Assembly (NCBI GenBank): GCA_002337125.1
Contig: DDFJ01000004.1
Span: 795,889-859,888 of the forward strand
Reading direction: 5' to 3'
From: Chitinophagaceae bacterium UBA1931
GTDB taxonomy: Bacteria > Bacteroidota > Bacteroidia > Chitinophagales > Chitinophagaceae
DNA length: 64,000 nucleotides
The translations under genes and the position numbers were made by a program. How positions within the stretch are numbered: position 1 is the stretch's first letter; every line of letters begins with the position of its first letter. The notes below the pieces were generated by a model. The model had not been told where the DNA came from. It ran no database searches and saw nothing but the letters and a program-made list of their open reading frames with translations. Positions 1-8,969 of the stretch are shown piece by piece.

Positions 1-627
1 ACTCGCTTTTTCACAACGTATGCCACCTGTGCAATACATGATGATGTTTTTTTCTTTATCAGCCTCCATCATTTCTGCAGCCATGGGTAACTGCTCACGA
101 AATGTATCGCTGGGGATTTCAATGGCTTTCTCAAAATGCCCCACTTCATACTCGTAATGATTGCGCATATCAATTACAACTGTGTTTGGATCATCCGTCA
201 GTACATTAAACTGTTCTGCATTTACATACTTTCCTTTGTTGGCCATATCAAAAGCCGGATCTTCAATTCCATCAGCCACAATTTTATTGCGCACTTTTAT
301 ATCCAGCACATAAAAACTTTTGCCATCATCATCCACCGCAATATTCAATCGAAGTCCATCCAGTTCCTTCACAGCATAAAGTTGTTTTTTGAATGCATCC
401 ACATTTTCCGTGGGTACACTTATTTGTGCATTGATTCCTTCATGTGCCAGGTAAATCCGGCCCAATACACCCAATTCAGTAAACTGTTTGTACAGTTCAT
501 CACGAAAGGCTTTCGGCTCTTCAATTTTAAAGTAACAGTAAAATGAAATGGTTGTACGTGGAGTGGAATCGTTTTGAATACGCTCCTTCAACTCCCTGCG
601 GGAGATGCGGTTGTGCAGTTGTGCCAT
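1..627 (-). CDS. trhO: tRNA uridine(34) hydroxylase TrhO (rhodanese family), C-terminus cut by window edge
   Basis: TrhO (formerly YceA/UPF0176) hydroxylates U34 in the wobble position of several tRNAs in the cytoplasm. The visible 209 residues run from ATG at 625-627. They hold the N-terminal UPF0176 domain and then a rhodanese domain ending in the family signature CTGGIRCEK. The presumed active-site cysteine is residue 199 and a second cysteine is residue 205. The frame stays open to the left edge, so the C-terminal third of a protein of about 320-350 residues is missing. The gene is transcribed away from the DUF5686 gene on the same strand, about 110 bp downstream of it. Family assignment rests on the signature and overall similarity; I am confident. 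Confidence 0.9.
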   Translation of the reverse strand, partial: MAQLHNRISRRELKERIQNDSTPRTTISFYCYFKIEEPKAFRDELYKQFTELGVLGRIYLAHEGINAQISVPTENVDAFKKQLYAVKELDGLRLNIAVDDDGKSFYVLDIKVRNKIVADGIEDPAFDMANKGKYVNAEQFNVLTDDPNTVVIDMRNHYEYEVGHFEKAIEIPSDTFREQLPMAAEMMEADKEKNIIMYCTGGIRCEKAS

Positions 628-738
628 TGTTTCTGAATTTTAGTTCGTTAATGCTTTGAACCCCAATTGCAGGTTGGGCAAAATTCTAAAGCGTGGCAAA
701 GATAAGAAAGCCTCAGAAAACGGCAGCAATCAACAGGC

Positions 739-3195
739 TTAATCATTCATGGAAGAAATCGTCATCTTCGTTCCGATTCTAATTTCATATTGCGGACGAA
801 GATGTTGCTGATAACCTGCAACCACATCCACACGGAAGATTCTTAAAATATTTTCCAAACCAACATGACATTCTGCATAGGATTTGTTTGAAAGTTGCAG
901 TGCAGCCACTCCTGTTACCAAATGCCAGTTTAACTGTTTTAAACCGGGAATTTTATTTGTAAGAAATCCGTTGAGATGATACTCGGAGAAAAATGCAGCA
1001 TGTAATTTTTCCGTATTACTGAACTGGTAATATTGTGGAAGCTGAAATACTGTTAAAAAATCGCCTGCATTAATCAACCTGTTTCCTGCGAAATGTTTCA
1101 TGTCGGGTATTTCTACATGATCTGCATTTAAGAATCCACCTGTTGAAACATGATACTGAATTTCGCCAGCTACTTTCAGGTTTAAATTATCACGAACAGA
1201 TAATTGCCAGTAATCATAATCCACATCACTGCCCAGCAGGTTCTTAATTCCCTTTTTGTATTGCAGGTTCAATACAGGCCAACGGGAACCGATGTTTATT
1301 TTCCTGTCGGGGAATTCAATATACTTTGCACCCGGTTGAAAATTCAATCCAAATGTCAGCATACTTGCCTGGTGCGGAAGAAAAGAAGAAGAAGTAAGTT
1401 CAACAGGATAATTCGGGCTATATGATTTTGTTGATTTACTCCAGCTGTAATTTGTTGTATTTGCAAGTGGCTGCCTGTTCTGAAATTCAAACTTACCCGA
1501 TAATGTAACACCGGCACCAACACCCTTACTAACTGCAAGCTTTGCATAATCTGCTGCATACAATTTCATGAAATTGTTTTTATAAAAGAGTGTTGATATG
1601 GTATTCGGGTAGGCATCAATCGGGTTTTCATTATTAAGTTGAAATACACGCTTACCTCCGCTCACCGAAAAATCTGAAAAATAATTTTGTCCTTTACGGT
1701 AACGGACTGTACCCCAAGCATAAAAAGTTTTGCTGCTGAAACCATAACGCAGGTGCGGAATGAATTGGATGGTTTTACGTTCACCTAACTGCTTTTGATA
1801 ATTCAAAGGCATATCAAGAACCAATCCTTCAACCGTATTAAACTGAACAGAAGTTAACAAAGGTGAAAAGCCAAAACTTTGTTTTTTTGATTGTTGCCTG
1901 AAGGTTTTACCTGTAAGCAACAGATCATTGAACTTTAGTTTATTGCTGACCCTGTCGAGTGAATCAAGATAATGCGGATCTTTCCGCTGCTGTTCAAGAC
2001 TATCTTTCTTATGATAATCCTTTTGTTCATCAGTTGTTAATGGCAATGGACGGATGCTGTCCCAATATGCAACAGATTTTTTATTACTTCCTTCCGCATA
2101 TTTTAAAATCGTTGAACCAAAATCATTTTTTGAAAATGCAGGTGATGAATTAAAGTTAATGTACACATTACCAAATACACCATACGCATCGAAACCGAAA
2201 AATTTCACAGCGGGATAAAGCACCTGGCTTTGCGGCACCCATTGTTCATGTCCCTTCATCTGGTAAAGCTGTTCAATACGTAATGTATCTGCAAAATCCA
2301 TCTGGCTTTCTTTGGTAAGCAATAATGAAATACTGTGAATGCTCCAGTCATCTTCCACAATATTGATATAACCGCTGAAACAAGGCTCGTATGCACGTTT
2401 GGGAATAACTTTAATCCTGTTTACCAGCATCCCTTCTTCTGAAAAAGCACCTTCGTATTTATAGCGGTAAAAATAAAGTGCGTTATCAGCTATCGGCGAA
2501 ATAAAACCTCTTGGGTTAAGTGCTTTGCTGAGCTGTATATTGTTTTCATAAAAAGAAATAAACGAAGCGCCGGCAAAACCAAAGCCGTCACTTTGTCCGC
2601 TTACTCTTGTACTGATGACTTCCGTTTTTGTTTTATTGGGTTTATCAACTGAAATCCGTGAAACAGTTTCAGAAAGAAAAATCATTTTCTTTTTACTGGT
2701 ATCACCATCTTCAAAGTCAACTGTTTCGCCCATGAATTTCTTTGGATAATTGCGAAGACTCATGGTTCCTTTACTGTACACTTCGCATTGGTAAGAATTA
2801 TTTTCCTGCGAATATTCTTTTCGTTTTTTGATGGCTTTCCTGATGATGGCATAAGCCGGATCTTCATCACCCGATTTTACAACAATTTCGCTGAGACTTA
2901 CCTGCTGTTCAACAAGAATAAAATTCAACTCTGCATCTTTCTCATCAATGGTTATTGTTTTTTCCTGCCGCTGATAACCTACATGGCGGCAGATAATGGT
3001 ATAAGTTCCGGGCGACAAATGAATACTGAAATATCCTTTGTTGTTTGCTGAAGTACCTTCAGCAGATCCTTTAATTGTAATGGAAGAAAAAGGAAGTGTT
3101 TCTCCTTTTTGGTTAGTGACTGTTCCCGACAGTTTTGCTGCCCATGCTTGCATGGAAGAAAACAGCAGGATAGTTAGTGCAATGTACCTGGTCAT
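739..3195 (-). CDS. DUF5686 / CarboxypepD_reg-like outer-membrane protein
   Basis: The 818-residue product begins with a signal peptide (MTRYIALTIL..., cleavage likely after AWA near residue 19). A CarboxypepD_reg-like beta-sandwich follows at about 20-105 (LSGTVTNQKGETLPFSSI... GTYTI... VGYQ). The rest is a long DUF5686 region rich in alternating hydrophobic/aromatic strands, as expected for a TonB-receptor-like outer-membrane barrel. I chose the ATG at 3193-3195 because the longer frame (to 3228) would put 11 polar residues before the signal peptide. Such proteins are typical of Bacteroidota and their substrate is unknown. The neighbouring small membrane protein is on the same strand with about a 46 bp gap, so they may be co-transcribed. 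Confidence 0.85.
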   Translation of the reverse strand: MTRYIALTILLFSSMQAWAAKLSGTVTNQKGETLPFSSITIKGSAEGTSANNKGYFSIHLSPGTYTIICRHVGYQRQEKTITIDEKDAELNFILVEQQVSLSEIVVKSGDEDPAYAIIRKAIKKRKEYSQENNSYQCEVYSKGTMSLRNYPKKFMGETVDFEDGDTSKKKMIFLSETVSRISVDKPNKTKTEVISTRVSGQSDGFGFAGASFISFYENNIQLSKALNPRGFISPIADNALYFYRYKYEGAFSEEGMLVNRIKVIPKRAYEPCFSGYINIVEDDWSIHSISLLLTKESQMDFADTLRIEQLYQMKGHEQWVPQSQVLYPAVKFFGFDAYGVFGNVYINFNSSPAFSKNDFGSTILKYAEGSNKKSVAYWDSIRPLPLTTDEQKDYHKKDSLEQQRKDPHYLDSLDRVSNKLKFNDLLLTGKTFRQQSKKQSFGFSPLLTSVQFNTVEGLVLDMPLNYQKQLGERKTIQFIPHLRYGFSSKTFYAWGTVRYRKGQNYFSDFSVSGGKRVFQLNNENPIDAYPNTISTLFYKNNFMKLYAADYAKLAVSKGVGAGVTLSGKFEFQNRQPLANTTNYSWSKSTKSYSPNYPVELTSSSFLPHQASMLTFGLNFQPGAKYIEFPDRKINIGSRWPVLNLQYKKGIKNLLGSDVDYDYWQLSVRDNLNLKVAGEIQYHVSTGGFLNADHVEIPDMKHFAGNRLINAGDFLTVFQLPQYYQFSNTEKLHAAFFSEYHLNGFLTNKIPGLKQLNWHLVTGVAALQLSNKSYAECHVGLENILRIFRVDVVAGYQQHLRPQYEIRIGTKMTISSMND

Positions 3196-3241
3196 ACAAT
3201 GCGAAAATAATTCTCCAAATGTTAGCAATTATTAAAATCTG

Positions 3242-3586
3242 TTAATTGCTTTTACGCAGGTACGAACCTGACAAAGCAGCAAAGCCTGCCGTTAAACCAC
3301 CAACAAATCCAGTAATTGCAATCATCAGCAACGAAGACTTTACTTTCAGCAACAGCTGTGATATTTTTCCGGATAAGAGGTGATCATTATTTGCATCGAT
3401 AATAAAAGCAAGTATGGCCCATAACAGAAACACTGCAAGAAATGCGGAGAGAAAAGCTTTAAAAGGCTTTTGCGGAACAAGTGCCGCAACAACGAATGCA
3501 GCTACTGCAATACTCCACCAGGGAAAATAAAGAGCAGCAGCATAACTTAATAAAGCAGTAAGTATAAAAGCAACAATAAATTTCAT
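3242..3586 (-). CDS. small hydrophobic membrane protein, function unknown
   Basis: The 114-residue product is almost entirely hydrophobic, with about four predicted transmembrane helices at roughly 2-20, 23-40, 45-65 and 85-108. It has a short polar loop (DANNDHLLSGK) and a basic C-terminus (YLRKSN). I do not recognise a named family. It sits between the penicillin-acylase gene upstream (about 76 bp gap) and the DUF5686 gene downstream (46 bp gap), all on the minus strand. The ORF is compact, its composition is plausible for a real membrane protein, and no better frame covers this interval. Confidence 0.7.
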   Translation of the reverse strand: MKFIVAFILTALLSYAAALYFPWWSIAVAAFVVAALVPQKPFKAFLSAFLAVFLLWAILAFIIDANNDHLLSGKISQLLLKVKSSLLMIAITGFVGGLTAGFAALSGSYLRKSN

Positions 3587-3662
3587 TTGATCTTATTTAG
3601 AATTTCATTTTAATCTGATTCAATTAACTCCGATCAGGGTTCAACCACTAACGGAGTTTGCA

Positions 3663-6101
3663 TTATCCCTTTTTAAACTGCATTGTCCATTTTGCTCTTG
3701 CATCTTTTTCTTCACCTTTCTTCATAAACCATGCAGTGTAATATTTCCCTTGTGCCCATGTGTCAACAAACTGATCGTAATATTTACTGCCGGGGTTACC
3801 AACCTGTCCGCCGGGATAAACAACATACGCTTCTGTTTGCGCTGTAAGCTGCACAATCATACGCCAGCTTGGACCATGACTTTTTGTAACAGCATTCACA
3901 ATATCACCATTACCACCAACCGGAATACCAGTACGGGCAAAAGGCAGAATTGTTTTCAGAAGATGATAGATCGTTGGATCTTTATGTTTTGTCCATTCAA
4001 GCTTACCAGCAGTTTCTTCTTTCTGCAAATCGGCTGATGCTTTCTTTATTGCTGAAGTTACCACATCAAACAAGGTTTCTTTCTGTGGTGTGTTGATGTT
4101 ATCGATAAACTTCATGGCTGAATCTTTTTTCAGCAGCTCCATCAATGTTTGTGATTCAGGCCAGTTCGCTGCAGGCTTTACTCTCGTAATATCATCTTTC
4201 CATATTTCCACTTCAAGACTATCCCACCAGGTTTGAAAAACTGTCTGGCCGGTTGAGTTAGGCGATGCCTGCAAATCCCAGTTCTTCACCATGTCAACAT
4301 ATTTTTTTCCATTGGCATCCAGTTCATTTTCTTTCACATACTTCAGCAAAATACTACGTGCATCTTCTGCAAATACATTGAAGTAATCGTACTGCAGTTT
4401 CATCATATCTTCCACAGTAATTCCATTCATTTCTTTCAAGCGGTTCACAATCCTGATACCTCTTGGAATGATATAATTGCCGGGAATAAAATAAGGATAA
4501 GTTGAATCGGCCGCACGTTCATTTGCACTATGCAGAAAACCAAGTGCAGGATTTTTGCTGTGCGGATTTTCCTGCTGCGGAATAAATCCCTGCCACATAT
4601 AACTGCTGTCTTCGCCGGGCATTGCAAACAATCCCTGACCATCCCAGCGTGCAGGAAATTTTCCCTGTTGCCAGATGGCTATATCGCCTGTTTTAGATGC
4701 AAATACAAAATTCTGTCCGGGGCATTGGAAAGTGCGTATTGCATTTTCATATTCCGCATAATTATTTGCCCGGTTTAATTTGTAAATAGCTCCTCCTTCA
4801 TTACTGGGATCATGCGCCACCCAGCGAATGGCATAATTTTTTTGATGCGACAGTTCGTTTGAAAAACTTTCATCAAACATTACGGGGCCAAATACAGTGT
4901 ATGCAACTGTGTCTAAATAATCGGCTCCACCTTTTACTTTAATATGTTCAACACGTTGTTCTGCTTTTGTCCATGCACCATTAAACCAATATTCCTGTTT
5001 GGTTTTGTCTTTGAATTTTATTTCGTAATAATCTTTTACATCACGCTGTGCATTGGTAACACCCCATGCAATGCTGTCGTTAAAACCAATAATTACAAAC
5101 GGTGTTCCCGGTAATGAAACACCATACACATTGTTGCCCGGTGATGTTAATTGTATTTCGTACCAGATGGAAGGAAAGGACAATTCAAGATGCGGATCGT
5201 TACACAAAATAGGGCTGCCGCTTTTTGTTTTTGATCCTGCAACCACCCAGTTATTACTGCCGTTATTTTTATCGGGCTTTGAAACTTCACTGTATGCTAC
5301 CGTATCTTTTTTACCGAAGTAGAGAGAATCGGCAGTTGAAGGTTTAACCGGAACAATACCCGGTTTTTCAAACACCGTTCCTTTTGGTACAATTGGCTCA
5401 AGCGAATCATTTACCTGCGGATAAATCATTTTAAATTCATCCATGCTGAATAAACTTTTTGCATTGGTGTTCAGCAAATCATTTTCAGTACCTGATGAAA
5501 GCATTTTCGCCATCATCTTCAACAGCAAAGCAGTTTTCAGGTTTGTCCACTGTCTTGGGTGATCATCAAGAAGTTTGTATTCAAGTGGTAAAGAACTTTC
5601 AGTAAGCATGCTGATGTATGCATTCACTCCCTTTTCATAAGCTGCAAAAGCAGCTGTTGTTTGTGGATCTTTTTTTGTTTCCTCAATTGCTCTTTCAGCA
5701 GCATATACCATTCCCAGCCTGCGTTGTTCACGGTCGTACTGGATTGCTTTATCTCCAATGATTGCACTTACATTTCCTGCAGCTGCTTCTGTTTGAAAAT
5801 CCATTTGCCACAAGCGGAATTTTGCATGCAGAAAGCCCTGGATAAAATAAAGGTCATCATCATTTTGTGCAAACACATGCGGCACCAGTCGTTCATCAAA
5901 ATAAACACTGGCTGCATCTTTTAAACCGGGAAAACTTAATTCCTCATTATAACTTTTATTAACGGGTTCGGCATTTTGCCAGAAACCATGTTGCGGGCTC
6001 AGGAATTTTCCGAGAGGAGGCATGGGCCCGATTTTAGTATTCAGTGCAAACACCAATCCGGCAGTTACTGCCGATGATAATAAAAACGGTAACAATCGCA
6101 T
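3663..6101 (-). CDS. penicillin acylase family protein (Ntn hydrolase)
   Basis: This 812-residue protein belongs to the penicillin amidase family (PF01804). These enzymes are made as precursors and split autocatalytically into alpha and beta chains, and they cleave amides such as beta-lactams or acyl-homoserine lactones. The beta-chain N-terminal serine is visible in NNGSNNWVVAG at about residue 282 of the shortened protein, followed by CNDPHL and a typical GTPFVIIGFND segment. The chosen ATG at 6099-6101 gives an N-terminal membrane/signal helix (MRLLPFLLSSAVTAG...); the frame extends 21 residues further upstream without adding one. The natural substrate cannot be read from sequence. Periplasmic location is inferred from the leader. 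Confidence 0.9.
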   Translation of the reverse strand: MRLLPFLLSSAVTAGLVFALNTKIGPMPPLGKFLSPQHGFWQNAEPVNKSYNEELSFPGLKDAASVYFDERLVPHVFAQNDDDLYFIQGFLHAKFRLWQMDFQTEAAAGNVSAIIGDKAIQYDREQRRLGMVYAAERAIEETKKDPQTTAAFAAYEKGVNAYISMLTESSLPLEYKLLDDHPRQWTNLKTALLLKMMAKMLSSGTENDLLNTNAKSLFSMDEFKMIYPQVNDSLEPIVPKGTVFEKPGIVPVKPSTADSLYFGKKDTVAYSEVSKPDKNNGSNNWVVAGSKTKSGSPILCNDPHLELSFPSIWYEIQLTSPGNNVYGVSLPGTPFVIIGFNDSIAWGVTNAQRDVKDYYEIKFKDKTKQEYWFNGAWTKAEQRVEHIKVKGGADYLDTVAYTVFGPVMFDESFSNELSHQKNYAIRWVAHDPSNEGGAIYKLNRANNYAEYENAIRTFQCPGQNFVFASKTGDIAIWQQGKFPARWDGQGLFAMPGEDSSYMWQGFIPQQENPHSKNPALGFLHSANERAADSTYPYFIPGNYIIPRGIRIVNRLKEMNGITVEDMMKLQYDYFNVFAEDARSILLKYVKENELDANGKKYVDMVKNWDLQASPNSTGQTVFQTWWDSLEVEIWKDDITRVKPAANWPESQTLMELLKKDSAMKFIDNINTPQKETLFDVVTSAIKKASADLQKEETAGKLEWTKHKDPTIYHLLKTILPFARTGIPVGGNGDIVNAVTKSHGPSWRMIVQLTAQTEAYVVYPGGQVGNPGSKYYDQFVDTWAQGKYYTAWFMKKGEEKDARAKWTMQFKKG

Positions 6102-6330
6102 AGTGAATAGTATAATTCGGGAAATTAAAGAAAATTGCTGATTGCCATCAAATCTTTTCAACAATCGTTTATACCCTCTTCCGGCATACCCTTATTGTGG
6201 TATTGTCCCGTACTGAAAACTTTCTTCTATTTGTATAGCTGGTTTGTTAGCATTAACAATTAAACCTTAAGCTCGCCGGCAACATATTGATTTGTTCCCG
6301 ATCAAAAAACCTGGTTTTTTTTCTCATGTC

Positions 6331-6367
6331 AAAGGACATCCTATTTTTGGGTGTCCTTTTTATTTTT
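6331..6367 (+). terminator. strong hairpin plus T-tract in the miaE leader (attenuator-like)
   Basis: Positions 6331-6341 pair with 6349-6359 in an 11-bp stem (one G-T wobble) around a 7-nt loop, followed by TTTTTATTTTT. It has the form of an intrinsic terminator on the plus strand. No plus-strand gene precedes it in the window, and the miaE ATG starts 12 nt after the stem. It could be an attenuator or insulation against upstream read-through. Confidence 0.6.
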
Positions 6368-6368
6368 G
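6361..6368 (+). promoter_or_regulatory. candidate -7 box TAnnTTTG for miaE
   Basis: TATTTTTG matches the Bacteroidota -7 consensus and overlaps the terminator T-tract. It ends 4 nt before the miaE ATG, so a transcript from it would be leaderless. No TTTG was found at the usual 19-20 nt upstream spacing, so the call is tentative. Confidence 0.35.
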
Positions 6369-6371
6369 CTT

Positions 6372-6983
6372 ATGCAACAGGAAACAACTGACGTAAAAAA
6401 CATTCTTGGCCTTCAGCTCCCTACCGATCCCAGGTGGGTTGATCTTACTGAATTATCATTGGAAGAAATTCTGACCGACCATGCTTACTGCGAGCAGAAA
6501 GCTGCCACCACCTGCATTTCAATTATTCAACGGCACAGCCAGTATGAAAAGCTGATTACAGAAGTGGCACCAATTGTATCGGAAGAATGGTCGCATTTCA
6601 GAATGGTGCTGAAAGAACTGCAACGAAGGGGACTGAAGCTGGGCAAGCAGCGCAAAGATGCGTATGTAAATGAGCTGATGAATTTCAAAAAGAAAGGTGG
6701 TCATCCCGATGATCGCTTTCTGGATGATTTGCTGATTATGGCACTTATTGAAGCAAGAAGCTGTGAACGTTTTAAGCGGCTTAGTGAAGGGCTTAATGAT
6801 GCCTATCTAAGGAAGTTCTACCGCAAGTTTATGGAAAGCGAAGCAGGCCATTACACGTTCTTTATTACAATGGCTGAGTATTATCTACCTAAAACAAAAG
6901 TGCGTAAACGCTGGAAAGAATGGCTGCAGTTTGAAAAAGAACTGATGCACCGGTTGGAAGTAAGAGGCGACAGAATACATTAA
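6372..6983 (+). CDS. miaE: tRNA-(ms2io6A)-hydroxylase MiaE-like
   Basis: MiaE is a non-haem diiron monooxygenase that hydroxylates the isopentenyl group of ms2i6A37 in tRNA. The 203-residue product is all helical and has the four-helix-bundle carboxylate/histidine pattern expected for the diiron site: LTDHAYCEQKAA near the start, EEWSHFRMVL, ALIEARSCERF and ESEAGHYTFF. I took the ATG at 6372, since the frame's earlier codons encode the hydrophobic read-through of the upstream hairpin. Together with trhO it is one of two tRNA wobble/anticodon-loop hydroxylases in the window. It is monocistronic, with about 240 bp to the next gene. Confidence 0.88.
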   Translation: MQQETTDVKNILGLQLPTDPRWVDLTELSLEEILTDHAYCEQKAATTCISIIQRHSQYEKLITEVAPIVSEEWSHFRMVLKELQRRGLKLGKQRKDAYVNELMNFKKKGGHPDDRFLDDLLIMALIEARSCERFKRLSEGLNDAYLRKFYRKFMESEAGHYTFFITMAEYYLPKTKVRKRWKEWLQFEKELMHRLEVRGDRIH

Positions 6984-7166
6984 ACAAATAAAAAAGGCGA
7001 TACATTTCTGTACCACCTTGCTATAGGGGAAGAGATCAATATCATAGGGGTTCATTTCAGATTAGAAACGGCCATAACATAGTTTTCGTGGTAGCTGGTT
7101 TTGAATGACGGCTTTAATAAGCGGCATTTTTTATAAAGACCTGTTTTTTTAAAGAAGGTTTAATCA

Positions 7167-7229
7167 ATGATGAAAAAAATCATCTTACATTCACTTCTCA
7201 TTTCACACTCACTTGTCAATTATGCTTAA
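7167..7229 (+). CDS. possible 20-codon leader ORF overlapping the next gene's start
   Basis: An ATG-ATG start at 7167 opens a 20-codon frame (MMKKIILHSLL...) that ends with TAA at 7227-7229, overlapping the asparaginase ATG at 7222. The overlap would allow translational coupling. The peptide is hydrophobic/basic, like a truncated signal peptide. Chance occurrence is quite possible. Confidence 0.2.
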   Translation: MMKKIILHSLLISHSLVNYA

Positions 7230-8238
7230 CAGAAGAAATTTTATCCAGCTTGCAGGACTTTCATCTGCATTATTATCCGTAAAAAATATCAGTGCCGGCC
7301 CGGCAGTAAGTAAAGGACCAATTGTTCTTTCCACTTGGGCACAAAATATGAATGCCAACAAAGCCGCATGGGAAGTTTTAAGCAAAGGCGGTAAGGCTCT
7401 TGATGCCGTAGAAGCCGGTGTAATGATTCCTGAAGCTGACCCGCATGATGTAAGCGTTGGTTATGGTGGTTTGCCTGATCGTGATGGAAAGGTAACACTT
7501 GATGCCTGCATCATGAATGAAAAAGGCCAGTGCGGTGCAGTGATGGCGCTGGAACATATTATGCATCCGATACAGGTTGCACGATTGGTAATGGAACAAA
7601 CACCACACGTGCAATTGGTTGGCGAAGGTGCTTTGCAGTTTGCATTAAGCAAAGGATTTAAAATGGAAAACCTGTTAACGCCTGAAAGTGAAAAAGCATG
7701 GAAAGAATGGTTGAAAACTTCAAAATACGATCCGCTTACCATTCCAAAAATTCTTGAAAAAAACAACGAACCATTGCCTTACCCATGGCCGGTTGCAATG
7801 CTCAACCACGATACAATTGGTATGATTGCACTTGATGCTGATGGTAATTTAAGCGGAGCATGTACCACAAGTGGTATGGCTTACAAAATGCGTGGACGTG
7901 TTGGCGACTCTCCTATTATTGGTGCAGGTTTATTTGTTGACAATGAAGTTGGTGCTGCTGCTTCAACAGGTGTTGGTGAAGAAGTAGTGAAAGTTTGTGG
8001 TTCGCATACAGTTGTTGAAATGATGAGACAAGGAAAAAGTCCTGAGGCTGCATGTAAAGAAGCTGTAAGGAGAATCGTAAAAAATAATGGCATTAATGCA
8101 AAGACCGTACAGGTTGGTTTTATTGCATTAAACAAAAAAGGTGAATACGGTTGCTATTCAGTTATGCAGAAATTTACAATGGCTATCCGCAGTCAGAAAA
8201 AAGAAGAAAGTATCACATCACAAAGCTGGTTTAAATGA
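7222..8238 (+). CDS. Tat-exported N4-(beta-N-acetylglucosaminyl)-L-asparaginase (glycosylasparaginase)
   Basis: This is a family-2 Ntn-hydrolase asparaginase (PF01112), which removes GlcNAc-linked asparagine or isoaspartyl residues. Autoproteolysis would expose the catalytic threonine at about residue 198 in NHDTIGMIAL. The beta chain then carries the conserved CTTSGMAYK and GAGLFVDN segments. The N-terminus NRRNFIQLAG is a twin-arginine motif followed by a hydrophobic stretch and an AG-rich cleavage region, so export through Tat is expected. I prefer the ATG at 7222 over the TTG at 7213. The stop overlaps the cutC start (ATGA), so the two are translationally coupled. Length (338 residues) fits the family. 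Confidence 0.93.
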   Translation: MLNRRNFIQLAGLSSALLSVKNISAGPAVSKGPIVLSTWAQNMNANKAAWEVLSKGGKALDAVEAGVMIPEADPHDVSVGYGGLPDRDGKVTLDACIMNEKGQCGAVMALEHIMHPIQVARLVMEQTPHVQLVGEGALQFALSKGFKMENLLTPESEKAWKEWLKTSKYDPLTIPKILEKNNEPLPYPWPVAMLNHDTIGMIALDADGNLSGACTTSGMAYKMRGRVGDSPIIGAGLFVDNEVGAAASTGVGEEVVKVCGSHTVVEMMRQGKSPEAACKEAVRRIVKNNGINAKTVQVGFIALNKKGEYGCYSVMQKFTMAIRSQKKEESITSQSWFK

Positions 8239-8969
8239 GTTGCAAATTAGAAGTAATTGCTTTTAACCTCGAAAGCTGTTCCGTTATTCAGCAATGTGGT
8301 GCCAACCGCATTGAATTGTGTGACAATCCTGCTGATGGTGGAACTACACCATCGTATGGCTTTTTAAAGAAAGCAAGAGAGCTTGTAACAATTGATTTGT
8401 ATGCAATGATCAGACCCAGAGGTGGTGATTTCTTATTCAGTGATGATGAATTTGCTGCAATGAAAGCCGATGTGCTACGCTGCAAAGAAGTTGGTTGCGA
8501 CGGAGTAGTGATTGGCATGCTGAATACTGATGGCACTGTTGATAAAAAAAGAAATGCCGAATTGGTTGAACTGGCTTATCCTCTTGGTGTAACATTTCAC
8601 CGAGCATTCGACAGAACAAGAGATGCATTTGAAGCGCTTGAAACAGTTATTGAAATTGGTTGCGAACGCATCCTTACTTCTGGTCTTACACCCAATGTTA
8701 CAGCAGGTGCTGATATGCTTACTCAATTGGTAAAAGCAGCTGATGGTCGTTTAATTATTATGCCTGGCAGTGGTGTACGAAGCAATAATATTACATCGCT
8801 TGCAATGCAAACTGGTGCAATTGAATTTCATACTTCAGCAAGAACAGCATTGCATTCAAAAATGAATTATATCAATCAGCAAATGAAAGAAGAGCTGAAT
8901 ACGGTGATTGCAGATGCTGATGAAATCAGGAAAACGTTAACTGAACTGGCTGCAATAAAAAATGCATGA
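8235..8969 (+). CDS. cutC: CutC family protein (copper homeostasis)
   Basis: The 244-residue product matches the CutC TIM-barrel family (PF03932): the N-terminal LEVIAFNLESC..., the GANRIELCDNPADGGTTPS segment, MIRPRGGDF, VTFHRAFDRT and the ILTSGL/IMPGSGVRSNN phosphate-binding-like loops. CutC has been linked to copper tolerance, but its enzymatic role is unsettled. The ATG overlaps the preceding stop by 4 nt, and the TGA overlaps the next ATG in the same way, so the trio 7222-9499 is an operon. No copper regulator is seen nearby. Confidence 0.93.
   Translation: MSCKLEVIAFNLESCSVIQQCGANRIELCDNPADGGTTPSYGFLKKARELVTIDLYAMIRPRGGDFLFSDDEFAAMKADVLRCKEVGCDGVVIGMLNTDGTVDKKRNAELVELAYPLGVTFHRAFDRTRDAFEALETVIEIGCERILTSGLTPNVTAGADMLTQLVKAADGRLIIMPGSGVRSNNITSLAMQTGAIEFHTSARTALHSKMNYINQQMKEELNTVIADADEIRKTLTELAAIKNA

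Noticed and set aside
136..546. Plus-strand ORF of 136 residues over trhO
   Set aside because: Lies wholly within the conserved trhO frame on the other strand; the product is hydrophobic and unrecognisable.
3626..3658. Terminator after the penicillin-acylase gene
   Set aside because: The 7-bp stem (AACTCCG/CGGAGTT) has a 19-nt loop and no T-tract on either strand, so it is too weak to call.
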